DNA from: Isochrysis galbana
Lineage: Eukaryota; Haptophyta; Isochrysidales; Isochrysidaceae
Reading direction: 5' to 3'
Assembly: GCA_018136815.1 (NCBI GenBank)
Contig: CM030937.1
Location: 4,462,226-4,526,225 of the forward strand
DNA: 64,000 nucleotides
The translations under genes were made by a program, and so were the position numbers. This document shows positions 32,706 to 42,854 of this stretch, one piece after another (the stretch's first letter is position 1; the number at the start of each line of letters is the position of its first letter). The notes under the pieces are model-generated. The model searched no databases and was not told the DNA's origin. It was given only the letters and a program-made list of their open reading frames with translations.

Positions 32706-33395
32706 TTACTTGCCCGGCTCGATTGAGGTGGTCGGTGGCACGAAAGCGTCTTCCTTCGGCTCATGGACGAGGATCTGGTCTGGCAGCGGTGTCTTGGGTC
32801 CAGTTTTGCCAGTAGGATCATGCGGAAGCATGATAGTGACGCGGACGCCGAGCATACCCTGGCGAAGGGCGACGTGCCTGACGCACATGTCGATGTACTG
32901 GCGCTTAGGCTCGCCAGACTTGATCATGTAACCGTCCGTGAACTTCATCTTCTTTGCACGCGCACCACGGATCTTGCCGCTGACGCAGCATTCCACACCC
33001 TTGGCTCCGCTTTCCATAACGAAGCGGACGACGCCATAGCATGCACGGCGCACAGCAAGGCCACCAACAAGCTTGAAGCGCAACGACTCGCATTGCGCAA
33101 CCGCACAGAGGCCGCGGTTGGCAACCTTCTCAGCAAACAACTCGACCGAGTTCTCAGAGAAGTTCCAGCGCTTCTGAACGACAGCAGTGAGTTCGCGAAT
33201 GCGCCGGCCCTTCTCACCGAGCACATTCTGCGTGCGTGTCGCGCGGATGATCACCTCAGTGCGCATCGGCGTCACACGGACCTCCACACCAGAGTAGCCG
33301 TCCTCAGCGAGCTCACGAGTCAAAAGCTCGTTCAGCTCAGCAAAGAAAACGCCATCAGCGACGAACTTCCTCTTCTTGCTGACTTGCGCAGCCAT
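32706..33395 (-). CDS. RPS3: Cytosolic 40S ribosomal protein uS3
   Basis: A single exon of 229 residues from the ATG at 33395 ([20 protein letters not shown]). Seen: [20 protein letters not shown]-type N-terminus, a KH domain around [80 protein letters not shown], and [19 protein letters not shown] with a short acidic tail. Length matches eukaryotic S3 (about 225-245). It lines the mRNA entry channel of the 40S subunit. The absence of introns contrasts with the intron-rich uS5m neighbour. A TAG-flanked Ser/Leu-rich frame on the opposite strand is only its shadow. Confidence 0.97.
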   Translation of the reverse strand: MAAQVSKKRKFVADGVFFAELNELLTRELAEDGYSGVEVRVTPMRTEVIIRATRTQNVLGEKGRRIRELTAVVQKRWNFSENSVELFAEKVANRGLCAVAQCESLRFKLVGGLAVRRACYGVVRFVMESGAKGVECCVSGKIRGARAKKMKFTDGYMIKSGEPKRQYIDMCVRHVALRQGMLGVRVTIMLPHDPTGKTGPKTPLPDQILVHEPKEDAFVPPTTSIEPGK

Positions 33396-34124
33396 GACTG
33401 ACCTGAAACGCAGTGGGCGACTCGTGTGAGGATCTACAAGTCTGGATGGTCAACGAACTCCGACAGCTCTGTACCGCATGGAGTGCAGTAGCGCTGCGTG
33501 ACGGAGAGAGGGGCTTGGATGGCAGAGGGCGCGCAGGGCCATGGCACCTTCCAGTGCAGAGCACGATGCCGTCGTGGCGACGGCTCTTCTCCGGTTCTCT
33601 GAGATTTTTGTTTTTTTGCGTTCAGTATCTTTCGCGGTTTACAAAACTACTGCAATGGTTGAAGGAAGGGTGCACCAGGAATAGGGCGGTCAAACAGGAT
33701 TTTGATGGGACTCAAAATGGCCGACTCAGAATTGAGGAAATTCACGAAATGAAGTGGCAGAAACCCGGGTATGGACTTCCTGCTTCGTGTCTCGTTCTCG
33801 TTTCGACGTACCGACGTATCGAGTATCGACGTATCGACGTGTACAATCCCTACATAGCTACAGCTACTACATCTACATCTACATAGGGTGGCCTCGTGGC
33901 CTCGTCGGCTAGGCCAGTTTCATGGGTAGGGCGGTCAAAGAGGGGCTTTTCAACTATTAGTAATAATGAAACATCTGAGCGTTAGTACCACTACTGCCAC
34001 TAGCCCCGTACTACTGTACTACGTACTACCACTACCACTACCACGACACCCCTCAGCCCTTAGCGCACCTACCTGCCCGTACGCCTTGACGGTTGTTGAC
34101 CCATAGACACATACGCATATGCAC
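33396..34124. other. Upstream of RPS3, two GGGCGGTCAAA-type ends
   Basis: 33683 (TA then GGGCGGTCAAACAGGATTTT) and 33935 (TA then GGGCGGTCAAAGAGGGGCTT) are ends of the TA-flanked TIR family. The sequence after the first (CTCAGAATTGAGGAAATT) resembles the repeat at 24447. ACGTATCGA repeats lie near 33807-33842. The RPS3 promoter must lie in the first few hundred bases, but no element is recognisable. Confidence 0.45.
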
Positions 34125-34310
34125 CCCTTCGAATCTCCCCCCTCGCAAACCCCCGGCTTCCATTATAACTCTCCACAAATTACAATGGGTGAAAACCCAG
34201 TGAGGCAAACCGACCGTACGTCGGGCGACTCACCAGGAAAAAGCACCGGAGGGGGGGGGGGAGGAACCTCTCGTTCGTGAAGCTGAAGCTGAACGGCCCT
34301 TACTTGTGGT
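34125..34310 (+). repeat. R3 dispersed repeat, copy 2
   Basis: CCCTCGCAAACCCCCGGCTT through AAAACCCAGTGAGGCAAACC to AAGCTGAACGGCCCTTAC. Pair of 30470-30670. Confidence 0.75.
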
Positions 34311-35555
34311 TTGTGGAGCTGGTGTGGTGGATCTGCTGTGTGAGGTTGTGGCTGTGGGTGTGTAGGGACAGGCCAGAGTTTCGTTTGATTGAGACCTGCC
34401 TAAATTTCGTTCGATATTTCGTCCATATTTCGCGTTCCCCCCCCAAATTTCGACAATATTTCGCTTGCGCTCAGCTATACTATTACTACCTACGGCTACA
34501 CGGCTAATACGGGCTACGGCGCACTTAGTGATGCATGAATTGATTGAACACTCTTACTTAGGAACAAAGCAAAGGCACAAGCACAAGGCACGAGTCAGAC
34601 CTCACATGTCATCATTCACGTGTCAGTCACGTTGGTTGTACCGGAGCATCAATGCACACTGGAGCTGGTCGGACAACGAATTCATTTGCGCATCTCCAAA
34701 CATGCACTTCAATAACGAAAACGAAAACACTCGCTCACACGCCGCGGAATTGGGTGACAAAGCAAAGGCAATGCGGGCGGCTCGAGACCAAGCTGGAAGC
34801 TGGGAGTGGTTTGACCTCCACCAGCTCATGATGGAGGATGTGAAAGACCGAACGTCGCTGCGATCGCCGACGGCGAACCCCCTTGCGGCTGCCTATCACA
34901 GGGTGTCTTACACCATGTCCAATGTGTCATTGGTGGTTTGTTTGTGGTTCTTTGTTCTATACCGTTAGTGTTAGCGTGCCTTGTGTGGCATTCCCCCCTA
35001 GGTATCTTTTAATCATCTTGTCATGGCGTAGCGCGATGGCGGCGCGCCGCGCCGCTCTCTCACCGCCGCCGGGGCTCGCGCTGCGGGCTCCCGGCGATAT
35101 GGAGCTCCCACCCAGGTAGAGGGGCAGGGCTGGGCTTGCTGAGCCGACTCTCGCGGACCGCCGCGAGCTGCGCGCGCTCGCGCAGTCGCTTTGGGCTGCA
35201 TGGCTGCATGGCGACGCATGGTAGCAAGCCCTCCTCTCTCCCTCTCTCTCTCCCCCTCTGGGAGAGCTGGTCCCTCTGGGCCCCTTGCTCGGGAGGGGAT
35301 GGATCTCATTGATCCTTGCTTGTTTGCACCCCTTGCCCACATTGCTTCGCCTCGCTCGCGCGCGCTCGCGCGAGCTGGCCCCGTTGATCGCTGCTCGATC
35401 CATATGCTGGGCGAGTGCCCCGTCTAGGTGAGTGCCCCTCTTTCTCTTTCTCTCCGCCTCTCCCCCCTCCTTTTGTCTGGGAGAGTTGGGGTCCCGCTGG
35501 GCCTCTTCTTTGTTGCGCTGCCGTACCTTCTCTCTCCTCCCCAACTGGGAGGGGG
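34311..35555. other. Unassigned, possible gene remnant
   Basis: A plus frame at about 34700-34910 reads NENENTRSHAAELGDKAKAM and AGSWEWFDLHQLMMEDVKD, with coding-like composition but no known domain. 35000-35555 is GC-rich low-complexity sequence. I cannot support a gene model. Confidence 0.3.
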
Positions 35556-35848
35556 CAGCCGCCGCGCAGCAGGCCGTCTCGTCCCACGGGCAGGGAGGCT
35601 CCTGCGCGCGCAGGCACTGCAGCGCGTGCACGTGACCCTTGCGCGCCGCCATCTCGCAGGCCCTCTCGTCCCACGGGCAGGGTGGGTTCTGCGCGCGCAT
35701 CCACTGGAGCACGTGCGCATTGCCACCACGCGCCGCCGACACAGTGGTGTCCGCGTCCCACGGGCAGGGCGGCGTCTGCGCGCGCAGCCATTGGATCACC
35801 TGCAGGTGGCCGTCCTCCGCCGCCGCCTTGAGGCAGCTCTCCTCTCCT
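35556..35848 (-). pseudogene. Ankyrin-repeat fragment of the CPWD type
   Basis: Minus-strand frame with three degenerate 30-33-residue repeats: CLKAAAEDGHLQVIQWLRAQ, then PPCPWDADTTVSAARGGNAH with LQWMRAQ, then PPCPWDERACEMAARKGHVH with LQCLRAQ and PPCPWDETACCAAA. The LQWLRAQxPPCPWD pattern is an ankyrin variant common in stramenopile, haptophyte and large-virus proteins. One end abuts the Ty3 reverse-transcriptase fragment at 35849; the other dissolves into low complexity. No complete gene. Confidence 0.7.
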
Positions 35849-36352
35849 TCGAGCAAATGCTCCACCGTCTCGATCTCGTTCTCGAGCGTCTCCGATGGGC
35901 CGGTCTCTCATGCAAGGCCTCCAAGTGCATCTTGTTCGCTATCAAGGGCGAGTACCTCGGGCACGTCGTCTCTCGTCGTGGTCTCGAGATGGACCCCAAG
36001 AAAGTCGAGGCGGTGCGTTCGATCGATCCGCGTCACATCAATTCGCAATTCGCTCGAAAAGGTTCGCTCCTTTCTCGGCCTTTGTTCGTACTACCGTCGG
36101 TTCATCAAGGGCTTCGCGCACGTCGCGGCCCCTCTCACCGACCTCACTCGTTAGGGCGTCGATGTGGCCACCGTCTCTCAGTCGCCTGAGTGTCAAACAG
36201 CGATCCGTCGCCTCATCGAGCTCATCACGTCTGCTCCAGTGTTGGCTGCGCCTCTTCACGACAAGGAGTTCATCGTCAAGACGGACGCAGCCAGTACCTT
36301 GGGTATTGGCGGCATCCTGTCGCAGGTTGACGACCACGATCGGTTCGAAGTT
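35849..36352 (+). mobile_element. Ty3/Gypsy fossil: reverse transcriptase end and RNase H start
   Basis: Broken fragment, few breaks, no LTRs. Parts seen: LDLVLERLRWAGL, CILFAIKGEYLGHVVSRRGL (RT thumb side), FLGLCSYYRRFIKGFAHVA and APLTDLTR (RT-RNase H connection), and APLHDKEFIVKTDAASTLGI with GGILSQVDD (RNase H start). The TA-flanked repeat at 36353 truncates it. Likely the same family as the fossils at 1.6-3.4 and 24.9-26.1 kb, in opposite orientation; this is inference since the parts do not overlap. Confidence 0.85.
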
Positions 36353-36775
36353 GGGCTCTCCGGGCCTCCCTCGGCGACGGCTCAACGCTCAACGTTCAAT
36401 GGGCTCGGCGGATGGGTGATTTCGGCGAGGTATCCGGGCGCGGCCTGTCCGATTGGCGTGACCATGCGGGTGGGACATGTGTATTTGGTATCTGGGGTGG
36501 TCTCCCATCCTGATGGATCGTCGAAAACGGGCACGCAGCGCGCCCGGTCTCGACTTGAAGTTGAGCTTTTCAAGCTTTTGCGATTTTAGCGTCTTCTGTC
36601 TTTTTTTTATTACGTTTTGTTGTGGGGGCCCAAGGGGGGGGTCCGGGTCCCATTGGACCCTGGATATGTGCTAGTTGGGTGTATTGGGAACTTTCTACAG
36701 TGAAAAATCCTCAAATTTCCTCAATTCTGAGATGGTCATTTTTCACACCTTATTAAAAACACTGTTTGACCGCCC
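36353..36775. repeat. TA-flanked repeat, copy 2
   Basis: Inverted copy of 24447-24880. Ends CACTGTTTGACCGCCC then TA. Starts at CGGTTCGAAGTTGGGCTCTC against the Ty3 fossil. Identity is visibly high through GATTGGCGTGACCATGCGGG-type blocks with scattered differences. Confidence 0.75.
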
Positions 36776-37046
36776 TACTTTCTACTTCTACTTTGTGACC
36801 TTGTCTATTGGTGTGAACCACACAGTTGAGAGGAAACAAAATGTTGGTGTTAAGCCCCAATGTACCCTCTCCCCTCGCATGTCCTTGGCGGGGCCCCAAT
36901 ATTAGTGTCTAGCTACCTGTCGTTGTTTTAAGCCTCCTTGACGTCTGAGTAATGAAACGGAGGTAGTAGATGAATAAATGAATGAATTTCTAAAAAGAAA
37001 AATATATGGTCCTCTTTCGACGGAACGCGACCTCACGAGGGCCGAA
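36776..37046. other. Upstream of the beta-propeller gene, ends in a transposon terminus
   Basis: TCTTTCGACGGAACGCGACC (37013-37032) is the right end of the GTCGCGTTCCGTCAA family, ending about 15 bp before the presumed start codon at 37047. Preceded by CTAAAAAGAAAA as in other right ends. Confidence 0.55.
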
Positions 37047-38260
37047 ATGACGGACGTTACGCTGTATGCTACAGGAGGCGCTGGCTTGGCCTCGCCGATC
37101 GTGGGTCCCGAAGGGGTCCTGTATGCAACCTCGTCTCAGTCTGGGGAAATTCTCGCTGTGACCAACTCTGGCATCTCCCCTGTCGTCAATACCTCTGGAA
37201 TGCCAACGGTGTGTTTGTAAGGGGGCGTGGATGGCCTGCTCACGATGCTGTGTGGCTTCGGTCACGATGATGGCTGTGCAAAACTTCTGACCCCCACATG
37301 CTCTGAATACAGGCACTTGCATTTGCAGATGGCACCATGTACATATGCGATCACGTACATCAGGTGCCCTCGCCCGCATATGTATTCTGACAGCTGTTGC
37401 ACAACGGCCTCAGATGCGTGGTAATGGATGCGAGCCTGGATCGGATCAGATGCCTCACTTCGACGAGGAGTTTGAGGCTACACTTGCGCAGCGTCGTCCG
37501 TCGACGTGTCTCATCCCTTTTCTCAATTATCGCAGGCCATCCTACGACGCGGCACCGACGGGTCACTCTCCGAATTTGTACGTGAATACGAGGTAAAAGA
37601 TTTTAAAGGACCGTCAGCCCTAGTGGTGGACTCAAAGGGAAATATGTTCTTCACGGACTCGGGGCCTATGGGAGAGACTACACTGCAAGCACCACGTGGA
37701 TCTGTATACACCATCTCACGGGATGGTCAACTGCTACAGCCACTAATCTTGGAAAGTCTGGCACACCCATGTGGCCTCGCCCTTGGACCAAATGATTCCT
37801 CACTATTTGTTTGTGAGATGATGGCCAACCGAGTTCTTCGCCTTATCCAGCGTCCGATGGGCGTGTGGCACTGCTCAGTATACTTTCAATTCTCGGGCGG
37901 ACTTGGACCAGCTGCAGTGGCTTGCGATTCTCGAGGATTCCTCTACGTGGCGCTTCATGACTTCTCTTTGGTGGGCAACAAAGGTGAAACGCCTTAGAAG
38001 CTGTCAGCGCGTTCAATATTGTTGTGCACAGCGTTCATACACCTCGCTTTCACAAATTCTTTCATAACCTCTCTATCGTAAATATCTCTCATCCCAATCG
38101 CATCGCAGGGAAAGTAGTCGTCATTTCACCTGATGGTGCAATTGTAAGGCAAATTGCGTGCCCGGCTCCGGAGTTGAGCGGCATTGCACTCGACCCGGCC
38201 GGCAAAACGCTCTTTATCACCGAGTCCTCAACCAACAGTGTATTCACGGTCGCCATCTGA
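37047..38260 (+). CDS. NHL/SMP-30-type six-bladed beta-propeller protein
   Basis: Four exons: 37047-37208, 37313-37363, 37536-37983 and 38109-38260, giving 270 residues. Seen: SPIVGPEGVLYATSSQSGEI, TALAFADGTMYICDHVHQ, FKGPSALVVDSKGNMFFTDS, GSVYTISRDGQL, LAHPCGLALGPNDSSLFVCE, ANRVLRLIQRP, GGLGPAAVACDSRGFLYVAL, GKVVVISPDGAIV and LSGIALDPAGKTLFITESST. These are successive blades like those of SMP-30/gluconolactonase, strictosidine-synthase-like and NHL proteins. The exon 3-4 join is phase 1 and restores NKGKVVVISPDG. No signal peptide at this ATG. A transposon end lies 15 bp upstream, so a first exon may be missing or displaced. Substrate or partner unknown. Confidence 0.85.
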
Positions 38261-39334
38261 TCTGTGATGCGTTCCTGTTGTTCATCTTCTCATATCTATC
38301 CTCGGACCTCATTCGGCCTTAAAAGCTTGCGGCATGCGATCGGATAGCGCGGCGGAGGACTGGGGACGTGCAGAGCTTCTCAATGGAATGCCGTTTCTGC
38401 GATGCAGACAGGTATCGTCTATAACACTATTGTGTGGATGATGAAGCGCGTGCCCCCATCGGGCCCCTGTATGCCTGGCGACCTAGGAAAGGGGGGGGGC
38501 GGGACTACGAGAGCTGGTCCAAGCAGACTAGGGCTAGGGAGGGAGTGCGGCATTCTGCCTTCTAGCACCCGCGCCCTCTAGGAGGTTCGAGGGTTCAGCT
38601 CATGCCTGATGGCTGATGGCAGCGCATGAGGATGACTGACCGGCTTCCCCGGAGTGGATTAGGGCCCGGTGGGGAGGGCACATGAGGTGCCTCGGCATGG
38701 CGAACTAAGTATATGAATATATACTTAGAACGTAGTTACCTGTCGTATTCTATACGATATTTGGTTTTACTTCTACCTCTTGGAGTTGGTTGACTCTTAA
38801 TTAAGGTCTTGTTCTACGCCGTGCGCCGTTCTCCTCTTCTGCTTCCTTCAAAAGTCTACTAGGCATGCCTCATGGCAGAGGCCCCTCCCACCTTGGCGAC
38901 GGCCGCGCTGCCGAGGCAGCGCGGCCCAAGCCCAAGGCCGGGTGGCCCTTATGGGCACAACCTCACCACACTCCTGCTTACGCTCTGGCACCACCATCTT
39001 CTACACCACAAGCCTATCATGAATAACACAGACCCCACTCAAAACAGACAAGAGGCCCAAAGTTGCTCGGAAAGTTGCCGGCAACTCTCAACTCTTGTCG
39101 AGCCCTAACGGACAAACATTTACACTTCAAACACATCACCCACAGAAGACCCAAATTTTGAAAAAAAAACGAAATCCGAAATCCTGACCTGGGCTTATTA
39201 ATCTAGGCCCATAACAGGTAACATGTTAGTTGGCAATTGGTTGGTAAGCACGTGAAACAAACCAAAAAGAAAATTAGCGGTTCACTCTCTGGCGCGAAAA
39301 TCTACCCGTCGGGAGGAAAAAGGCTCAGCGAACG
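38261..39334. other. Intergenic, R1-like end, nothing else recognised
   Basis: GCGAACTAAGTATATGAATATATACTTAG at 38699-38727 (shown in parts: GCGAACTAAGTATA, TATACTTAG) resembles an R1 terminus with a palindromic core. A short frame at 38872-39108 lacks motifs. ACCTGTTA-type repeats near 39215. Confidence 0.35.
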
Positions 39335-39904
39335 ATGGTATCGGTGCTGTCATTGGAGAAGCAGCTCGATTCTGTGCCGCCTGCACTAGAGCATCTCGAT
39401 TCGGTGTCTCCTGCAGCTAAGCAGCTTCATGAAACACAACACTTGACGCTTGTTTCTCTTGGCCTTGACGTGCACGTCGCCATTTTCCTCAAACTTCCAT
39501 TCAAGGATGCCTCAGCATTCCGTGCGACATGCACAGTATTCAAGGCTGTTACTTTCGGGAGCAGAGTCAAAGAAATCTGGATGGAGAGACACGGCGACAG
39601 CTATAGAGAAGCTCTTAGGCACCAACGCGATCGTCTTGCTCTCCTGCGAATGCGGCGGCAGTATGCTGCCCTTGATGATGAACTGCTCGAGATTGATACG
39701 GATGCATGTGCACCCCATCCTGTTGTGCTCCGATCCTTGCAACATCAGGTGCTATTGAAGAAGAGAGTGTCTCTCCCATCTACATCTAAGCAGCGCAAGT
39801 CTCCCGTGTCATCTCAGGTGGCCGCTCGTGCCGCGGCACTGCGGAAGCAACAGGAATTTTTTGCCGCCTTGGACAGATCGTCTCTCGAGCATGAGAAGTG
39901 CTGA
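39335..39904 (+). CDS. F-box-like protein, 189 aa
   Basis: A single exon with an ATG at 39335. Residues about 41-85 (LGLDVHVAIFLKLPFKDASA then FRATCTVFKAVTFGSRVKEI and WMERHG) fit the F-box pattern: Leu/Pro-type start, middle LPFKD, then RATCTVF and a following Trp. F-box proteins link substrates to SCF ubiquitin ligases through Skp1. The rest is a charged helical C-terminus with no LRR, WD or Kelch repeats, so substrate binding is unknown. The canonical LPxE start is weak, so an unrelated helical protein cannot be excluded. Stop at 39902-39904. Confidence 0.6.
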   Translation: MVSVLSLEKQLDSVPPALEHLDSVSPAAKQLHETQHLTLVSLGLDVHVAIFLKLPFKDASAFRATCTVFKAVTFGSRVKEIWMERHGDSYREALRHQRDRLALLRMRRQYAALDDELLEIDTDACAPHPVVLRSLQHQVLLKKRVSLPSTSKQRKSPVSSQVAARAAALRKQQEFFAALDRSSLEHEKC

Positions 39905-40206
39905 AAAATAGCTTTGAGGAAATGTATAAACCAATGTTCAATGCACGTGGCGTGCGTGCGTTTGCTGTACTATGCCCAGCTGCTGAGCTCGAATGCAACA
40001 CAAAATGGGAGAGGTGTAGCGTTGCGGTATGTAGGAATGTGCGCTCCTTGCTTACAACTTGTTACAATACATGAACGAAGGCGGGACGTGTGGTGTGGTA
40101 TTGTGGTTGAAAGGCTGTTGCTGCACTGTAGATGTTGAACGCCGACGCCTGGGTAGAAAGCAATCGTGATTTTATTCTGTGCCTGACAAACTCACCCTCC
40201 CGAATG
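39905..40206. other. 3' flank, ends at the hAT target duplication
   Basis: No gene. 40199-40206 is CCCGAATG, the left target-site copy of the hAT element. Confidence 0.6.
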
Positions 40207-42703
40207 CCTTGCGGTTTCATCAGTATCTCAGCTCACAGAGGGTCCTGGACTAATACTCATATCAGTATCAGTATTCTCAGCTCAGATCTCAGATGCTTTT
40301 AAATACTAATAAGCTATGAGCTATTATGATCTATTATAAACCACTAAATATAGAGCCCTTCACTCCTCTTCCGACGGCTCATCAAGCACCATCTCCAGAT
40401 CCCAAGGCAGCACAGCAGACGCCGCCTCTTCAAAACGACGCTCCAACACTAAGTTGGTATGAGCGCGCACCAAACGCTCAACCGTCTTCTGCCCCATCCG
40501 ATTCCTTTTCTTGGAATGGAACCATCCCTCCACAGACCAGGAGTCTTCACACCCGGAAGCAGAGCAAGTCATCGAGAGCAGTCGAGTCGTAGCCCATGCA
40601 AGATCCGGCCACCGAGCCAAATATATCTTGGCCCACTTGTACGACGTCATCTTCTGAGCCATCGCAGAGAAGGCCACCGAGTCATCTAGATCGTGCGTAC
40701 CCGATAAGAGAGCCTCCTCATAATCTGCCAATTGGGCGAAGAGATTCGCCAAGGGATGCTCGTCGCACGCCATCTTGCGCAACACGTCTTTGACGTCTTT
40801 CATCTCGAGCGAGCTGAAGGATCGACGGCAGAACTCCGGTTCGAAGCGGTATGCTGCTGTCATGACAGGGACGTGAAAATATTCCCAGCGGGCCATGAAT
40901 ATTGCATGCAACTTGAGCCTCATGCGCTCCGGCATACCATCAATTGGCTGACGAAAGTACTCGTCCAGCTGAAGCATGTAAGCATACACCTTGCCAAGGG
41001 TTGCTCCTAACTTGGTGTCAGTCAGGCGGAGTAAGCGCACGACGGGAACGAGCGATTTGACGCACACAGACACCGCTTCGGCGACGGTCTCATCACGCAC
41101 AATGCGTTTGATCTCGGCACCTCTGGCTCTCACCTCAGTGGGTTGCTTGCTGAGCCAACTCGTGTAAACGTCGTCGATGACAAGCCGCTCGAGCACTGGG
41201 AGCACGTTTTGATAACGCTCAATCATCATAATCTTCGAGGCAAACCGCGTCTCGGCGTAGCGAAGAAGCTCCATACCGCCCTTGGGCCGTTCACATTTCG
41301 GCACTTCGGCCCCAAGGTCTCTAAACCTAGCAAGTGACCGGTGATGGTGAGACACAAACTTCACGACCTCCCACACCTTATCAATTGCGTCCGAAAAAAA
41401 GTTCTCGCCCCAATCGAATTCGCCCTCGACGCCCTTGACCCTGATGATAGACTTGTCGCAGCAAATGTTCTTCATAAAATTGTCTAATGAATGCGTCGGG
41501 CAGATGAATGTGAAAACATGCGGAAAGACCTTCTCAATCAGTGGAAACGAGGAGGTGCACGCGCCATCCATGCAGACGCCCACGACGTCTGCTGCACCAA
41601 ACGCGTTGATGTTCTTGACGATGAAATCGGCGATGTACTTGGCATCCTTGGTCTGACCGGACGTATCGATGGCTTCCAAAAAGTACGAGCCGATGGGCAA
41701 TGCTGCGAGCGCGTTGAGTATGGGCCTATTGGCGACATTCGTCCAGCCATCCGATATGATCACTGCGCCCGTGAGGTTGGCCAAGCCCTTCACCTTTGTG
41801 GCGATTTTGTTGTCGAGGTCCATGTCGAGTTTTGGAAGGACCTTGTTCGTCATGTGCACGCGCTTAGGCAAGAAGGTGTCCTTGCCGCCGACAACAATCG
41901 CTCGTCCAGCCATTGCCGTGAGCGCAACAGCGTTGCGAAACTCCGGGTCGTCAAACAGGCCAAGGGGCAAGGCCTTCGACACGACCACACGCATCCACGC
42001 CTCGTTGACCGCGTCCATTCCCACGGCCTGAAAGAGTGTCGTATCACCCGCCGCCGCCCGGCCCTCGAGCTTGGCGGCGTCCAGCCTCTGCTTCTCTGCG
42101 GCCTCATCATCAACGACGCGCTTACGGCGCCGCATCTCGTTGACCACCTCTGCCCGCCGCTCTCGCCACTCCAGCATAGGCGTACATGCGCGAATGCTGC
42201 GGGGCTTGATGCTTGCATCAAGATGAACGCGGATTTGAAACGGCCCGCCCGTGTAAGCCAGCCCACAGAAGAGGCACTGCTTGGCCTTGGTGTCCTTGCG
42301 TCGCCCAGCAGCCTCGGCGATCGTTGCCCAGAGCAAATCGTTGCCCTTCAACTTGTCGATCGGCTGGCGCCCCCAGTCGGTGTCGTCTTGGTTAATGGAG
42401 TCGAAGGTTTCAGTCTCACTAGTCATGTCCTGAGAGCCGGCACTCGACATCAGTGCGGCGGAGTGGCTGGCTGGAGAGCTGGAGAGAGAGGAGAGAGGGG
42501 GGAGGGCGGGGGGGTCGCCGGTCGCCGTTATGCGCAAGCCCTTCCCGCGCGGCGATAACTTTCTACTACTATAACTTTTAATATTAGTCTATTACTAACC
42601 TTAAAGTACGTTGGCTTTTTGTCAGCTGACAGTCGACTATCAGCCCCCCCCCCACTAATACTGAGGTCTCAGAACTGATATCAGTACTGATGAAACCGCA
42701 AGG
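40207..42703 (-). mobile_element. Intact-looking hAT DNA transposon, 2,497 bp
   Basis: Terminal inverted repeats CCTTGCGGTTTCATCAGTA (19 bp, perfect) at 40207-40225 and, inverted, at 42685-42703. The 8-bp target duplication CCCGAATG is exact at 40199-40206 and 42704-42711. Only one gene is inside, a full-length transposase on the minus strand. Perfect TIRs, perfect TSD and an open transposase frame together indicate a recent, possibly active insertion. It lies between the F-box gene and the R4 repeat. Confidence 0.93.
40360..42450 (-). CDS. hAT-family transposase
   Basis: A single exon of 696 residues from the ATG at 42450 (MSSAGSQDMTSETETFDSIN). A BED-like zinc finger, CLFCGLAYTGGPFQIRVHLD, lies at about residue 58. 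A DUF659-type RNase H core start reads LTGAVIISDGWTNVANRPIL then LPIGSYFLEAIDTSG, with VVGVCMDGACTSSFPLIEKV and CPTHSLDNFMKNI; the Asp residues of SDGW and CMDG are the expected catalytic positions. RYAETRFASKIMMIER is the conserved RW-like block. The dimerisation region is LLSMTCSASGCEDSWSVEGW then FHSKKRNRM. All parts are present and in order with no internal stop. It binds the TIRs and cuts and pastes the element, generating 8-bp duplications as seen here. Confidence 0.93.
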   Translation of the reverse strand: MSSAGSQDMTSETETFDSINQDDTDWGRQPIDKLKGNDLLWATIAEAAGRRKDTKAKQCLFCGLAYTGGPFQIRVHLDASIKPRSIRACTPMLEWRERRAEVVNEMRRRKRVVDDEAAEKQRLDAAKLEGRAAAGDTTLFQAVGMDAVNEAWMRVVVSKALPLGLFDDPEFRNAVALTAMAGRAIVVGGKDTFLPKRVHMTNKVLPKLDMDLDNKIATKVKGLANLTGAVIISDGWTNVANRPILNALAALPIGSYFLEAIDTSGQTKDAKYIADFIVKNINAFGAADVVGVCMDGACTSSFPLIEKVFPHVFTFICPTHSLDNFMKNICCDKSIIRVKGVEGEFDWGENFFSDAIDKVWEVVKFVSHHHRSLARFRDLGAEVPKCERPKGGMELLRYAETRFASKIMMIERYQNVLPVLERLVIDDVYTSWLSKQPTEVRARGAEIKRIVRDETVAEAVSVCVKSLVPVVRLLRLTDTKLGATLGKVYAYMLQLDEYFRQPIDGMPERMRLKLHAIFMARWEYFHVPVMTAAYRFEPEFCRRSFSSLEMKDVKDVLRKMACDEHPLANLFAQLADYEEALLSGTHDLDDSVAFSAMAQKMTSYKWAKIYLARWPDLAWATTRLLSMTCSASGCEDSWSVEGWFHSKKRNRMGQKTVERLVRAHTNLVLERRFEEAASAVLPWDLEMVLDEPSEEE

Positions 42704-42711
42704 CCCGAATG

Positions 42712-42850
42712 ACGTGTTCGGGTGACATCACCCTTCTATATAGGCCGAGGTGTTATAAGATTATAATGGGCCGGGGGACCAAGGCCCCCCGCGCGGTATC
42801 TGAGTGTGAGGCCCCCTCCGGTACATATCTTTTTCAGAGTAGTCGCGCTG
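42712..42850 (+). repeat. R4 dispersed repeat, copy 1
   Basis: GAGGTGTTATAAGATTATAA, GGTATCTGAGTGTGAGGCCC and CCTCCGGTACATATCTTTTT match 56590-56705 in the same orientation. Confidence 0.8.
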
Positions 42851-42854
42851 AACT

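Noticed and set aside
32763-33401. Plus-strand 212-residue frame opposite RPS3
   Set aside because: Antisense shadow of a highly biased ribosomal protein gene; no motif.
41491-42558. 355-residue plus frame opposite the hAT transposase
   Set aside because: Antisense shadow; the minus strand has full transposase motifs.
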